Source: UBA3775 sp964584255 (lineage in GTDB: Bacteria; Bacillota; Clostridia; Lachnospirales; Lachnospiraceae). From it: DNA of 64,000 bases. Shown piece by piece: positions 35,100-43,642 of the stretch (positions are counted from its first letter, which is position 1; each line of letters opens with the position of its first letter). Position numbers and translations under genes: made by a program. The stretch is from assembly GCA_964584255.1 (NCBI GenBank), contig CAZOZM010000006.1:62001-126000 (forward strand). The letters are read 5' to 3'. The notes under the pieces are model-generated. The model was given only the letters and a program-made list of their open reading frames with translations. It was not told the origin of the DNA and ran no database searches.

Positions 35100-38000
35100 T
35101 TATTCGCTTCTGAGTGCAAGAACAGGATCTTTCTTGGCAGCCATTCTGGACGGAATAAGCCCTGCTATGAATGTGAGGAACATACTTATCAACACAAGTA
35201 TGATTGCTCCTGCCACAGGAAGTCTTGAAATTGTTTCAACCTTTGTAAGGTGTTTGATTATGATATTAATTGGTATGTTAAGAAGGAGAGTAACAAGGAT
35301 ACCTATCATACCGCTTACGAAACCGATTGTAACAGCTTCAGCATTGAATACCCGGCTGATATCTTTTTTGGAAGCGCCGATTGATCTTAATATTCCGATT
35401 TCTTTTGTTCGCTCAAGTACGGAAATATAGGTTATGATTCCGATCATGATACTCGAGACAACAAGTGAAATGGATACAAAGGAAATAAGAACATATGAGA
35501 TGATATCGATGATCTTGGTTACGGATGACATCATAAGTCCTACATAATCCGTATAGGCTATTCTGTTTTCCTCACTTACATCGTTGTTGTAATCATCAAT
35601 TATATTTTTTAAGTTGTTCTTGTCTTCAAAACTCTTTGCATAAATATTGATTCTTAAAGGATCTTCGATATAACATAAGCCAAATTTTGAGAGTACTTCG
35701 TCATATGTCAGGTTGGAATAAATATCCTTTTTGCATTTATCAAAAAGCTTGGCAAGTTTCTCAACGGATTTTCCACCGATATAATTATCAAGCATGTCTG
35801 CAAGTTCATCATTACTTAATGAATCAAATTCAGAACCGAGATTTGAAGTGTAAAGCATTGTTATTGCCTGCTTCGCAGTTGTTGTAAACATTACTTCCAT
35901 TTCTTCGTCGGTAAGAGAAGAATAAAGCTGTGAGAGCATTGTCTGAATATCTTCATTGCTCATTTCAAGTAATGAGTTAAGTGCATTTTCGTCCATACCG
36001 ACTATACCGAGATTGTCAATTGACATATTTCCATTCTTGACATTCTCAAGCGCAGTTATCATGGAGTCAATTATAAACTGTTTCTTTGATTCGGTATCAG
36101 GATATGCTTTGCAATATTCATCAACCATGGCCTGAATCTCTTCATCGCTTGGAGCCGCATAAATATTAAGGAAGAGAGACGCTTTTTCGCTCGTTGTAAG
36201 TGAATCAGCGTATTTTTTGAATTCCTCAGCTTTGAATTCCGGTGTAACTTCCGTGGAATCGGAATCTTCAAAAGGACGGCCGGAGATGATATTTATATCC
36301 TGATTATCAAGCTGTGCTTTTGCTATATCAGAATCCTGAATGGCATTAATGTAGTATTCGGTAAGGGCACTTGTATATGCAATTGAACCGCCGGGAATTG
36401 ATGTTGCTACAGAATCCTCTTTTATGCTTATTATACCGACAAGATTGATTGTCTGTGCGTTTTCAATTACGGACTTCATATAGTCTTTGTCGGCGGACAT
36501 ATCAAGATATTTACCTGTTGCTTCATCGAGCTTATAGTAATCAGTAGGAAGTACAAGCTTGTATGACAGTCCTAAAATGTCTTCTATGTCATAAACGGTA
36601 TCATCTGTTTCCATATCTTCGGCATATTCGCCGCTGCCCATGTTTGTCATGGCATCATAGAACATGTCATAAAGAGCGTTTGCGTCTTTTAAACCGAGAG
36701 CATAAAGTGTAAGGTCGTAAATCTGATTGTATTTGTCAACAACGAGTACACATTCATTAGCTCCGCTTGGCCATTTACCTGCAACAAGATTGTACTGTGA
36801 TTCCATGAGAACCTGATTGTCCATCATTTCTATCCAAATATTGCTCATGAAAGACATACCCATGTTGCTTCCGGCTGAAGAAGACATCATCTCGGAACCG
36901 CTTATGTCAAAAGGATTAACTCTTAATACGGTATCCTGGCTGTTTAGGAAAATGTTAGGCTGGACATTGTATGAATACTGAACCGCATTGGTACAATTCT
37001 TTATCTCTTCTGATGAATCCAAGAAAGCTTTGAAATCTTCAAGATTGTTTTTCTTTGAATCTGCTACCATTGCCTGGAGTGCCTGAGAAACTACATTTTT
37101 TGAGTAGATTTTGTCTTTCTCATTGTCGGGATTTTCATAGGAACTCATCATGGCTTCCATGATACCCGTCATATCAACAACATCTTTTTCGATTGTGATA
37201 GGATAGGATGAAAGTGTTTCTTCCTCAACGGAATCAATATATTCCTGTATACCGTTTGAGAGGGAAAGTATGAGAGCTATGCCTATTATACCGATGGAGC
37301 CTGCGAAAGCGGTAAGAAAAGTTCTTGCTTTTTTGGTCATCAGGTTGTTAAGGGAAAGAGAAAGAGCTGTTTTAAAACTCATTGAAGTCTTTGCATTTGA
37401 AAGACTGGAGTCTTTCTCCGAAATCATCTCATTTTCACTGACAGGCATGGTGTCATCAGTAACGTTGCCGTCCAAAAGTCGGATTATTCTCGTAGAGTAT
37501 TGTTCGGCAAGTTCCGGATTGTGGGTAACCATTATTACAAGTTTGTCCTTGGCAACCTCTTTTAATAAATCCATAATCTGTACGGAAGTTTCCGTATCAA
37601 GAGCACCTGTAGGCTCATCGGCAAGAAGAATGTCAGGATTGTTTACAAGAGCTCTTGCAATTGCAACTCGCTGCATCTGACCGCCGGACATCTGACTTGG
37701 CTTTTTGTAAAGCTGGTCACCGAGCCCTACTTTTTCTAGGACTTCAATAGCTCTGTTTCTTCTTTCATCCTTGCTTACTCCGGAGAGTGTAAGAGCAAGT
37801 TCTACATTTGAAAGAACCGTCTGGTGGGGTATGAGATTATAGTTTTGGAAAACAAAACCGATTGTATGGTTTCTGTAGGTATCCCAGTCGTGGTCAGTGT
37901 ATTCCTTTGTTGAAATACCATTGATTATTAAGTCACCGCTGGTATACTTGTCCAAACCACCGATGATATTGAGAAGGGTTGTTTTTCCGCAGCCGGATTG

Positions 38001-38114
38001 TCCGAGAATTGAAACAAATTCGTGTTCGCGGAAAGTCAGATTAATACCCTTAAGGGCATTAACCTTATTATCACCGACTATATAAGTCTTTTTGATATCT
38101 ATTAGTTTTAGCAT
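35100..38114 (-). CDS. MacB-like ABC transporter: ATPase fused to FtsX-type permease
   Basis: The 1004-residue protein has an N-terminal LolD/MacB-type ATPase (about residues 1-225) with Walker A GQSGCGKTT, signature MSGGQ and Walker B LLADEPTGALD. A linker is followed by one membrane helix near residue 270, a very large external domain (about 295-860), and three C-terminal helices of the FtsX fold (YISVLERTKEIGILRSIGASKKD). The one-helix, outside domain, three-helix order is that of MacB-type mechanotransmission transporters, which drive extracellular work rather than classical substrate passage. GGAGG precedes the ATG. It is monocistronic, with terminators on both sides. Confidence 0.88.
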   Translation of the reverse strand: MLKLIDIKKTYIVGDNKVNALKGINLTFREHEFVSILGQSGCGKTTLLNIIGGLDKYTSGDLIINGISTKEYTDHDWDTYRNHTIGFVFQNYNLIPHQTVLSNVELALTLSGVSKDERRNRAIEVLEKVGLGDQLYKKPSQMSGGQMQRVAIARALVNNPDILLADEPTGALDTETSVQIMDLLKEVAKDKLVIMVTHNPELAEQYSTRIIRLLDGNVTDDTMPVSENEMISEKDSSLSNAKTSMSFKTALSLSLNNLMTKKARTFLTAFAGSIGIIGIALILSLSNGIQEYIDSVEEETLSSYPITIEKDVVDMTGIMEAMMSSYENPDNEKDKIYSKNVVSQALQAMVADSKKNNLEDFKAFLDSSEEIKNCTNAVQYSYNVQPNIFLNSQDTVLRVNPFDISGSEMMSSSAGSNMGMSFMSNIWIEMMDNQVLMESQYNLVAGKWPSGANECVLVVDKYNQIYDLTLYALGLKDANALYDMFYDAMTNMGSGEYAEDMETDDTVYDIEDILGLSYKLVLPTDYYKLDEATGKYLDMSADKDYMKSVIENAQTINLVGIISIKEDSVATSIPGGSIAYTSALTEYYINAIQDSDIAKAQLDNQDINIISGRPFEDSDSTEVTPEFKAEEFKKYADSLTTSEKASLFLNIYAAPSDEEIQAMVDEYCKAYPDTESKKQFIIDSMITALENVKNGNMSIDNLGIVGMDENALNSLLEMSNEDIQTMLSQLYSSLTDEEMEVMFTTTAKQAITMLYTSNLGSEFDSLSNDELADMLDNYIGGKSVEKLAKLFDKCKKDIYSNLTYDEVLSKFGLCYIEDPLRINIYAKSFEDKNNLKNIIDDYNNDVSEENRIAYTDYVGLMMSSVTKIIDIISYVLISFVSISLVVSSIMIGIITYISVLERTKEIGILRSIGASKKDISRVFNAEAVTIGFVSGMIGILVTLLLNIPINIIIKHLTKVETISRLPVAGAIILVLISMFLTFIAGLIPSRMAAKKDPVLALRSE

Positions 38115-38144
38115 TACTTGCCTCCGGTTAAAATTATCTTGTGT

Positions 38145-38153
38145 ATTATAGCA
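38145..38153 (-). promoter_or_regulatory. Extended -10 promoter for the MacB-like gene
   Basis: On the minus strand TGCTATAAT (38153-38145) is a perfect extended -10 element about 31 bases before the ATG. No good -35 is present. Confidence 0.55.
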
Positions 38154-38223
38154 CAGAAAAACATAGAGTAAATCATAGTTTGAAAATTTTATACTTAATT
38201 TATAATGAAATGGGGAAACAGGG

Positions 38224-38260
38224 AAAAAAAAAAAGGATGTCTCCGGTTAGGAGACATCCT
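38224..38260 (-). terminator. Terminator of gdhA
   Basis: On the minus strand AGGATGTCTCC (38260-38250) pairs with GGAGACATCCT (38244-38234), followed by eleven Ts. It is about 23 bases past the gdhA stop. Confidence 0.95.
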
Positions 38261-38282
38261 GAAAAAAGGTCTATGTATTTAA

Positions 38283-39617
38283 TTATACAATGCCCTGTGC
38301 AGTCATGGCATCAACAACCTTTTCGAAACCTGCAATGTTAGCACCTGCAACATAGTTGCCATCTAAGTTATAACGCTTGGCAGCAGCATCTACATTGTGA
38401 AAAATGTTAACCATGATGCCCTTAAGTTTAGCATCAACTTCGTCGAATGACCAGCTGAGTCTTTCAGAGTTCTGGCTCATTTCGAGAGCTGAAGTAGCAA
38501 CACCACCTGCGTTGGAAGCCTTTCCTGGAGCGAAGAGAAGACCGCTTTCCTGAATGTACTTTGTTGCATCAAGAGTTGTAGGCATGTTAGCACCTTCAGC
38601 TACGCACATACATCCGTTTGCAACAAGCATCTTTGCATCTTCAAGAGTAAGCTCATTCTGTGTTGCACATGGAAGAGCGATATCACATTTAACTGACCAA
38701 ACACCTTTTCCTTCATGATACTGAGCAGATGGTCTTGCGGCAGCATATTCTGTAAGACGTGCACGCTTAACTTCCTTAACTTCCTTGAGAAGTGCAATGT
38801 CAATTCCTTCAGGATCGTAGATCCAACCTGTGGAATCAGAACATGTAATAGGCTTTGCACCAAGCTGAATAGCCTTCTGACATGCATAAATTGCAACATT
38901 ACCGGCACCGGAAATAGCACAAGTCTTGCCCTTGATGTCAGAACCGTTACACTTAAGCATTTCCTCTACGAAATAGAGAAGACCATAACCGGTAGCTTCA
39001 GTTCTTGCGAGTGATCCGCCATAGCTGAGACCCTTGCCTGTAAGAACACCTTCGTAAACATTTCTTATTCTCTTGTACTGACCGTACATATAACCGATTT
39101 CACGTGCACCGGTTCCGATATCACCGGCAGGAACGTCGGTATCAGCACCGATGTGCTTGCAAAGTTCTGTCATAAAGCTCTGACAGAAAGCCATGATTTC
39201 ACGATCACTCTTTCCCTTAGGATCGAAATCAGAACCACCTTTACCGCCACCGATAGGAAGACCTGTAAGAGAGTTTTTGAAAACCTGCTCGAAACCTAAG
39301 AATTTAATGATACCGATGTTTACTGATGGATGTAAACGAATACCTCCCTTATAAGGTCCGATGGCTGAGTTGAACTGTACACGGTAACCTACGTTTACAT
39401 GTACCTGACCGTTGTCATCAACCCAAGGTACTCTGAACTTTATCTGTCTCTCAGGCTCAGTGATTCTCTCAAGAAGTGCATCTTTCTTGAATTTTTCTTC
39501 ATTAGCTTCGATAACGGGACGAAGAGAATTTAATACTTCATCAACCGCCTGTAAGAATTCTGGTTCGCTTGCATTCTTTGCAGAAACGCTTGCAAGCACT
39601 TCATCAACATATGACAT
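38283..39617 (-). CDS. gdhA: NADP-type glutamate dehydrogenase
   Basis: GdhA makes glutamate from 2-oxoglutarate and ammonium, usually with NADPH in the 445-residue bacterial class. The active-site Lys region GLPIGGGKGGSDFDPKGKSD lies near residues 117-136; GTGAREIGYMYGQY near residue 170 and the nucleotide fold AISGAGNVAIYACQK near residue 238 follow. AGGAGGT precedes the ATG. It lies 82 bases downstream of nfnL, with a TTGACT -35-like element in the gap but no good -10. NADPH from the adjacent Nfn transhydrogenase would suit this enzyme; that link is inference. Confidence 0.95.
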   Translation of the reverse strand: MSYVDEVLASVSAKNASEPEFLQAVDEVLNSLRPVIEANEEKFKKDALLERITEPERQIKFRVPWVDDNGQVHVNVGYRVQFNSAIGPYKGGIRLHPSVNIGIIKFLGFEQVFKNSLTGLPIGGGKGGSDFDPKGKSDREIMAFCQSFMTELCKHIGADTDVPAGDIGTGAREIGYMYGQYKRIRNVYEGVLTGKGLSYGGSLARTEATGYGLLYFVEEMLKCNGSDIKGKTCAISGAGNVAIYACQKAIQLGAKPITCSDSTGWIYDPEGIDIALLKEVKEVKRARLTEYAAARPSAQYHEGKGVWSVKCDIALPCATQNELTLEDAKMLVANGCMCVAEGANMPTTLDATKYIQESGLLFAPGKASNAGGVATSALEMSQNSERLSWSFDEVDAKLKGIMVNIFHNVDAAAKRYNLDGNYVAGANIAGFEKVVDAMTAQGIV

Positions 39618-39699
39618 GTGATTTACCTCCTGATTTTAATCCTATAATATTTATTGAAAGGCATCAGCCTAGTCAATTCTGATAATTGTCTGCAATTAA

Positions 39700-41085
39700 T
39701 TACTTAGAGTTTAAATATTCATCAATTGCTTTTGCTGCATTTTTGCCGGCACCCATTGCCAAAATTACGGTAGCAGCTCCGGTAACGGCATCTCCGCCTG
39801 CGTAAACACCCTGCTTTGAGGTTGCTCCGGTTTCTTCGGATGCGATTATACATTTTCTTTTGTTTATCTCAAGACCCTTTGTGGTTGATGAGATTAACGG
39901 ATTTGGTGACGTTCCAAGTGACATGATGACAGTATCCGCATCGATTACAAATTCGGAACCTTCTACGGCAACAGGACGTCTTCTTCCGGATTCGTCCGGC
40001 TCGCCTAATTCCATACGTATGCATTTCACACCGGAAACCCAGCCGTTTTCGTCTTCGAGAATTTCAACCGGATTGGTAAGAAGATCGAATATGATGCCTT
40101 CTTCTTTTGCATGATGAACTTCTTCGGTTCTTGCAGGAAGCTCGGCCTCACTTCTTCTGTAAACGATATGAACCTCAGCACCGAGTCGGAGAGCAGTTCT
40201 GGCTGCGTCCATGGCAACGTTTCCGCCGCCTACCACGACAACCTTATCACCTCTCATTATCGGAGTGGCAGAGTTTTCGTCAAATGCCTTCATGAGGTTT
40301 GAACGGGTAAGATATTCATTGGCAGAATAAACTCCTAATGCCTGCTCACCGGGAATTCCCATAAACTTTGGAAGACCGGCACCGGAACCGATAAATACCG
40401 CTTCAAAGTTTTCTTCCTCGAAGAGCTCATCTATTGTGGTTGACATACCGATAACAACATCGGTTTCGATTTTTACACCGAGGGATTTGATGTTTTCAAT
40501 TTCTTTTTTTACAACTGCATCTTTTGGAAGACGGAATTCCGGAATACCATAAACAAGTACACCGCCGGCTTCGTGAAGACCCTCAAAAATTGTAACGTCA
40601 TATCCGAGTTTTGCAAGATCGCCTGCACAGGTAAGACCTGCAGGACCGGATCCGATTACGGCAACTTTCTTTCCGTTTTTCTTTTCGGCAGGAACAGGTC
40701 TGATGTTGTTTTCTCTTGCCCAGTCAGCAACGAATCGTTCAAGTTTGCCTATTGATACAGCATCACCTTTGATTCCGCGTATACATTTTCCCTCACACTG
40801 TGATTCCTGTGGACAGACTCTGCCGCATATGGCAGGAAGAGAAGATGAATCTGAAAGGATGTTATAAGCATTTTTGAAATCACCATCTTTAACCCTGTTT
40901 ATAAAAGCGGGAATATTAATGTTTACAGGACAGCCCTGGATACATTTTGCATTCTTGCAGTTAAGACATCTTGAAGCCTCAGCCATTGCTTCTTCGGCAT
41001 TATAGCCATAACATACTTCATCAAAGTTATGTGCACGAACGGAAGGTTCCTGTTCACGCACGGGAATTCTTTCAAGCTGGCTCAT
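39700..41085 (-). CDS. nfnL: NADPH-binding large subunit of Nfn bifurcating transhydrogenase
   Basis: The 461-residue flavoprotein resembles the small subunit of glutamate synthase, but its partner gene identifies it as NfnL/NfnB: the complex couples NADH and reduced ferredoxin to two NADPH. N-terminal cysteines (CLNCKNAKCIQGCP; CGRVCPQESQCEGKC) hold two [4Fe-4S] clusters. GSGPAGLTCAGDLAKLGY near residue 147 binds FAD, and GGGNVAMDAARTALRLGA near 285 followed by HIVYRRS binds NADPH (arginines for the 2'-phosphate). The ATG overlaps the nfnS stop (TAATG). GltD without a GltB partner is the alternative, judged unlikely. Confidence 0.9.
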   Translation of the reverse strand: MSQLERIPVREQEPSVRAHNFDEVCYGYNAEEAMAEASRCLNCKNAKCIQGCPVNINIPAFINRVKDGDFKNAYNILSDSSSLPAICGRVCPQESQCEGKCIRGIKGDAVSIGKLERFVADWARENNIRPVPAEKKNGKKVAVIGSGPAGLTCAGDLAKLGYDVTIFEGLHEAGGVLVYGIPEFRLPKDAVVKKEIENIKSLGVKIETDVVIGMSTTIDELFEEENFEAVFIGSGAGLPKFMGIPGEQALGVYSANEYLTRSNLMKAFDENSATPIMRGDKVVVVGGGNVAMDAARTALRLGAEVHIVYRRSEAELPARTEEVHHAKEEGIIFDLLTNPVEILEDENGWVSGVKCIRMELGEPDESGRRRPVAVEGSEFVIDADTVIMSLGTSPNPLISSTTKGLEINKRKCIIASEETGATSKQGVYAGGDAVTGAATVILAMGAGKNAAKAIDEYLNSK

Positions 41086-41972
41086 TATTTCTCACCTCCG
41101 CACATTCCGCATCCACCATGATGTGTGTCGCCTTCTTTTTCTTTGAGATATTTTCTTCCTTCTATTGTCTTATACATTGCACTTCTTCTCATAGCCTGGT
41201 CGAAATCCACAAGGTGACCGTCAAACTCAGGGCCGTCAACACATGCAAACTTAACTTCGTTTCCAACCATAAGACGGCATCCGCCGCACATTCCGGTTCC
41301 GTCTACCATAACCGGATTCATTGAAACGATGGTTTTAATTCCGAGCTCTTTAGTGAGGAGACATACAAATTTCATCATAATCATCGGACCGATACAAATG
41401 CACAGATCGTATGTTTTTCCTTCCTCGGTTACGAGATGACGAAGAACATCGGTACCCATACCTTTACGGACATAAGAACCGTCGTCAGTAGTCAGATAAA
41501 GATTGCTTACAGCACTCATTTCTTTTTCGAGAATAATCAGGTCTTTGGTTTTTGCACCGACTATTACGTCGCAATCAACACCGTGTTCGTGAAGCCACTT
41601 GGCCTGAGGGTAAACAGGAGCGGTTCCAAGTCCGCCTGCCACAAAAACAAATCTTTTTTGTTTTAACTCGGAAACGGGTGTGCTGCAAAGTTCGGAAGGT
41701 TTGCCGAGAGGTCCGACAAAGTCTTGTACATATTCACCGGCAGACAGCTTTGAAAGTCTGAGAGAACCGGCACCGATAATCTGAACAACTATTGTTACGG
41801 AACCTTTTTCACGATCATAATCACATATTGTTAAAGGTATTCGTTCACCATCCTCGTGGGAACGTACAATTACAAACTGGCCCGGAAGACAAGATTTTGC
41901 AACACGTGGTGCCTCAATATCCATGAGGAAGATATTGGAAGCAAGAAATTCTGATCTTAAAATCTTAAACAT
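41085..41972 (-). CDS. nfnS: NADH-binding small subunit of Nfn bifurcating transhydrogenase
   Basis: A ferredoxin-NADP reductase-fold protein of 295 residues. An FAD-binding barrel (ERIPLTICDYDREKGSVTI) is followed by an NAD domain (FVAGGLGTAPVYPQAKWL near residue 110). A [2Fe-2S] motif of the DHODH-electron-transfer type (GTGMCGGCRLMVGNEVKFAC) lies near residue 225. Alone it could be a sulfide dehydrogenase or PyrK-like subunit, but the overlap with nfnL indicates the Nfn complex. AAAGGAG precedes the ATG. The C-terminus, GGCGMCGGEK, carries extra cysteines. Confidence 0.9.
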   Translation of the reverse strand: MFKILRSEFLASNIFLMDIEAPRVAKSCLPGQFVIVRSHEDGERIPLTICDYDREKGSVTIVVQIIGAGSLRLSKLSAGEYVQDFVGPLGKPSELCSTPVSELKQKRFVFVAGGLGTAPVYPQAKWLHEHGVDCDVIVGAKTKDLIILEKEMSAVSNLYLTTDDGSYVRKGMGTDVLRHLVTEEGKTYDLCICIGPMIMMKFVCLLTKELGIKTIVSMNPVMVDGTGMCGGCRLMVGNEVKFACVDGPEFDGHLVDFDQAMRRSAMYKTIEGRKYLKEKEGDTHHGGCGMCGGEK

Positions 41973-42037
41973 GATTAATTACTCCTTTTACAGAAAAACT
42001 GTGTGCATGATAATTTGAACATGGTAACATATTCAAA

Positions 42038-42066
42038 TGTGCGGATAATAAACTTATTATTGCACA
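42038..42066. promoter_or_regulatory. Palindrome upstream of nfnS, possible operator
   Basis: TGTGC-GG-ATAATAA-AC-TTATTAT-T-GCACA is an inverted repeat about 66 bases upstream of the nfnS start. It could bind a dimeric regulator. No matching known consensus was identified. Confidence 0.4.
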
Positions 42067-42451
42067 AATCATCCTTAATTAATTTAAAGATGAAATAAAT
42101 GGTAATGATGCTTTGTTCCGCCAACCGTTTCGGGAAAACCGGCATAATGTAAAATAGTACCATTAAAAAGTCGGTGTGCAAGGATAAAAGGATAACCCAC
42201 GGCACCGGAATAATCTGCCAAAGTATTATATAATACATGTATACAATCTTTTGGTAGAAAAAAGATGCATTAACAAATGCATTTGCTTTATAGTAGCAGA
42301 TGTGAGGCGATATGGCAAGTTTTTTTTGAATGGAAAGGCAAATTTAAAATATAAATAAGGAAGAGTTCACGCGAAGCCATGAAAAATCTTACAAAAAAAG
42401 GAAAAAAAGGATTATTTAGGTCATAAACTGATAAAAACTGCAATTTTGGAC

Positions 42452-42480
42452 TTGATAAATGGGGCACATTTTTATATAAT
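42452..42480 (+). promoter_or_regulatory. Promoter of ldh
   Basis: TTGATA (42452-42457), a 17-base spacer and TATAAT (42475-42480). Transcription should start near 42487, giving an 80-base leader. Confidence 0.85.
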
Positions 42481-42495
42481 TAACCACAACTAGGC

Positions 42496-42513
42496 TTGTC
42501 AAAATATTTACGC
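42496..42513 (+). promoter_or_regulatory. Possible Rex (NADH-sensing) operator in the ldh leader
   Basis: TTGTCAA-AATA-TTTACGC resembles the Rex box TTGTnAAnnnnTTnACAA: the left half is perfect, the right half matches four of six fixed bases. It lies just after the predicted transcription start, a good place for repression. Rex control of ldh is established in several Firmicutes; here it is inferred from this one site. Confidence 0.4.
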
Positions 42514-42567
42514 CGCATGGTGTACGGACGGCCGGGAATATATTAAATGTAGAAAGAAGGACCAGAT

Positions 42568-43512
42568 ATGAAGAAAGTAACTATCATTGGTGCCGGAAGT
42601 GTAGGCTCAACAATTGCTTATACAATAGCACTTCAGGGTCAGGCATCAGAAATCTTAATGATCGACATTAACAATGCAAAGGCTGAAGGCGAGGCAATGG
42701 ATATCAGACAGGGAAGCCCATATTTCTCACCTGTAAAGATTACCTCAGGAGATTACAGTGATGCTGTTGATTCTGATTGCGTTATCATCACATCAGGTAT
42801 TCCAAGAAAAGCAGGTCAGTCAAGACTTGAACTTGCACAGACAAACGTTAATGTAATGAAGGACATCGCTCCAAAGATTACAAAATATGCTCCAAATGCT
42901 ATTTATATTATCGTAAGTAACCCTGTAGATGTTATGACATACGCATTCTACAAGGCATCAGGTATTCCTGAAGAGAGAATTATCGGTTCGGGTACAACTC
43001 TTGATACAGCAAGACTTCGTTCAAGAATCGGTGAGATTTACAATGTGGCTCAGAAGAATGTTCATGCATATGTATATGGTGAGCACGGTGATTCTTCATT
43101 CGTAACATGGTCACTTGCAAATATCTCAAACATTCCTGTTGATAAGTATCACGAAAGTGTTACAAACAATACAGAAGGTTGTGCAGCACTTGACAAGGAT
43201 GATATCGAAGATTACATCCGTAAGTCAGGTGGACGCATCATCGAGCGTAAGGGTGCTACATTCTATGCAATAGCAGTATCCGTGTGTGAGATTCTTAAGG
43301 CTCTTGACAGAAGCATCGATACTAACCTTTGTGTTTCAACAATGATGCACGGAGAGTACGGAATTGACGATTGCTGCCTCAGCACACTTGTTGCAGTAGG
43401 ACGTAACGGTGTATCAGGCAAGGTTCTTGTTCCACTTTCAAAGGATGAGGAAGAGAAGCTTCAGAAGAGTGCTGAAAGCCTTAAGGCTGTTATCCACAGT
43501 ATCGAAGTTTAA
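42568..43512 (+). CDS. ldh: L-lactate dehydrogenase
   Basis: Ldh reduces pyruvate to L-lactate with NADH. The 314-residue protein has the NAD fold GAGSVGSTIAYTIALQGQ at residues 7-24, the specificity loop GIPRKAGQSRLEL near residue 78 with Gln in the lactate-type position rather than the Arg of malate dehydrogenase, and the catalytic VYGEHGDSS near residue 170. It has its own promoter and terminator and a Rex-like site, so it is separate from the fumC-hdr operon that follows. Confidence 0.93.
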   Translation: MKKVTIIGAGSVGSTIAYTIALQGQASEILMIDINNAKAEGEAMDIRQGSPYFSPVKITSGDYSDAVDSDCVIITSGIPRKAGQSRLELAQTNVNVMKDIAPKITKYAPNAIYIIVSNPVDVMTYAFYKASGIPEERIIGSGTTLDTARLRSRIGEIYNVAQKNVHAYVYGEHGDSSFVTWSLANISNIPVDKYHESVTNNTEGCAALDKDDIEDYIRKSGGRIIERKGATFYAIAVSVCEILKALDRSIDTNLCVSTMMHGEYGIDDCCLSTLVAVGRNGVSGKVLVPLSKDEEEKLQKSAESLKAVIHSIEV

Positions 43513-43530
43513 TTAAAAGATTTTAACAAC

Positions 43531-43577
43531 GGCAGTGAGTTTATTCCGGTGAATACTCACTGCCTTTGTGACTTTTT
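43531..43577 (+). terminator. Terminator of ldh
   Basis: GGCAGTGAGT (43531-43540) pairs with ACTCACTGCC (43555-43564), followed after eight bases by five Ts. An additional inner TATTC/GAATA pairing extends the stem. Confidence 0.8.
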
Positions 43578-43605
43578 ATAGGAAAACATAGAATTCCTAT
43601 AAAAA
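43566..43605 (+). promoter_or_regulatory. Promoter and overlapping palindrome ahead of the fumC-hdr-flx-frd operon
   Basis: TTGTGA (43566-43571), a 17-base spacer and TAGAAT (43589-43594) form a candidate sigma-A promoter. TTTTTATAGGAA (43573-43584) and TTCCTATAAAAA (43594-43605) form a perfect 12-bp inverted repeat with a nine-base centre, covering the spacer, -10 and start region. That is where a repressor would bind. The repeat could instead act as an RNA hairpin behind the ldh terminator. Confidence 0.5.
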
Positions 43606-43642
43606 TACAAGGTTTTAAAAAGATTATAACAGGAGTTAAAAA

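Larger units (their letters stand above)
41973..42567. other. Divergent nfnS/ldh intergenic region
   Basis: The 595 bases carry no supported gene. They hold the ldh promoter (42452-42480), a Rex-like half-palindrome (42496-42513), and a near-perfect palindrome at 42038-42066. Short open frames on the minus strand have no ribosome binding site. No clear nfnS promoter was found by eye. Confidence 0.5.

Noticed and set aside
39700..41085. Glutamate synthase small subunit (GltD)
   Set aside because: No gltB is near; the overlapping FAD/NAD partner gene points to NfnL.
41975..42238. 87-residue minus-strand frame in the nfnS/ldh gap
   Set aside because: No ribosome binding site, low-complexity hydrophobic translation, and it covers a regulatory palindrome.
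42568..43512. Malate dehydrogenase as an alternative for the ldh gene
   Set aside because: The specificity loop has Gln (AGQSRLEL) where malate dehydrogenases have Arg, so lactate is favoured.
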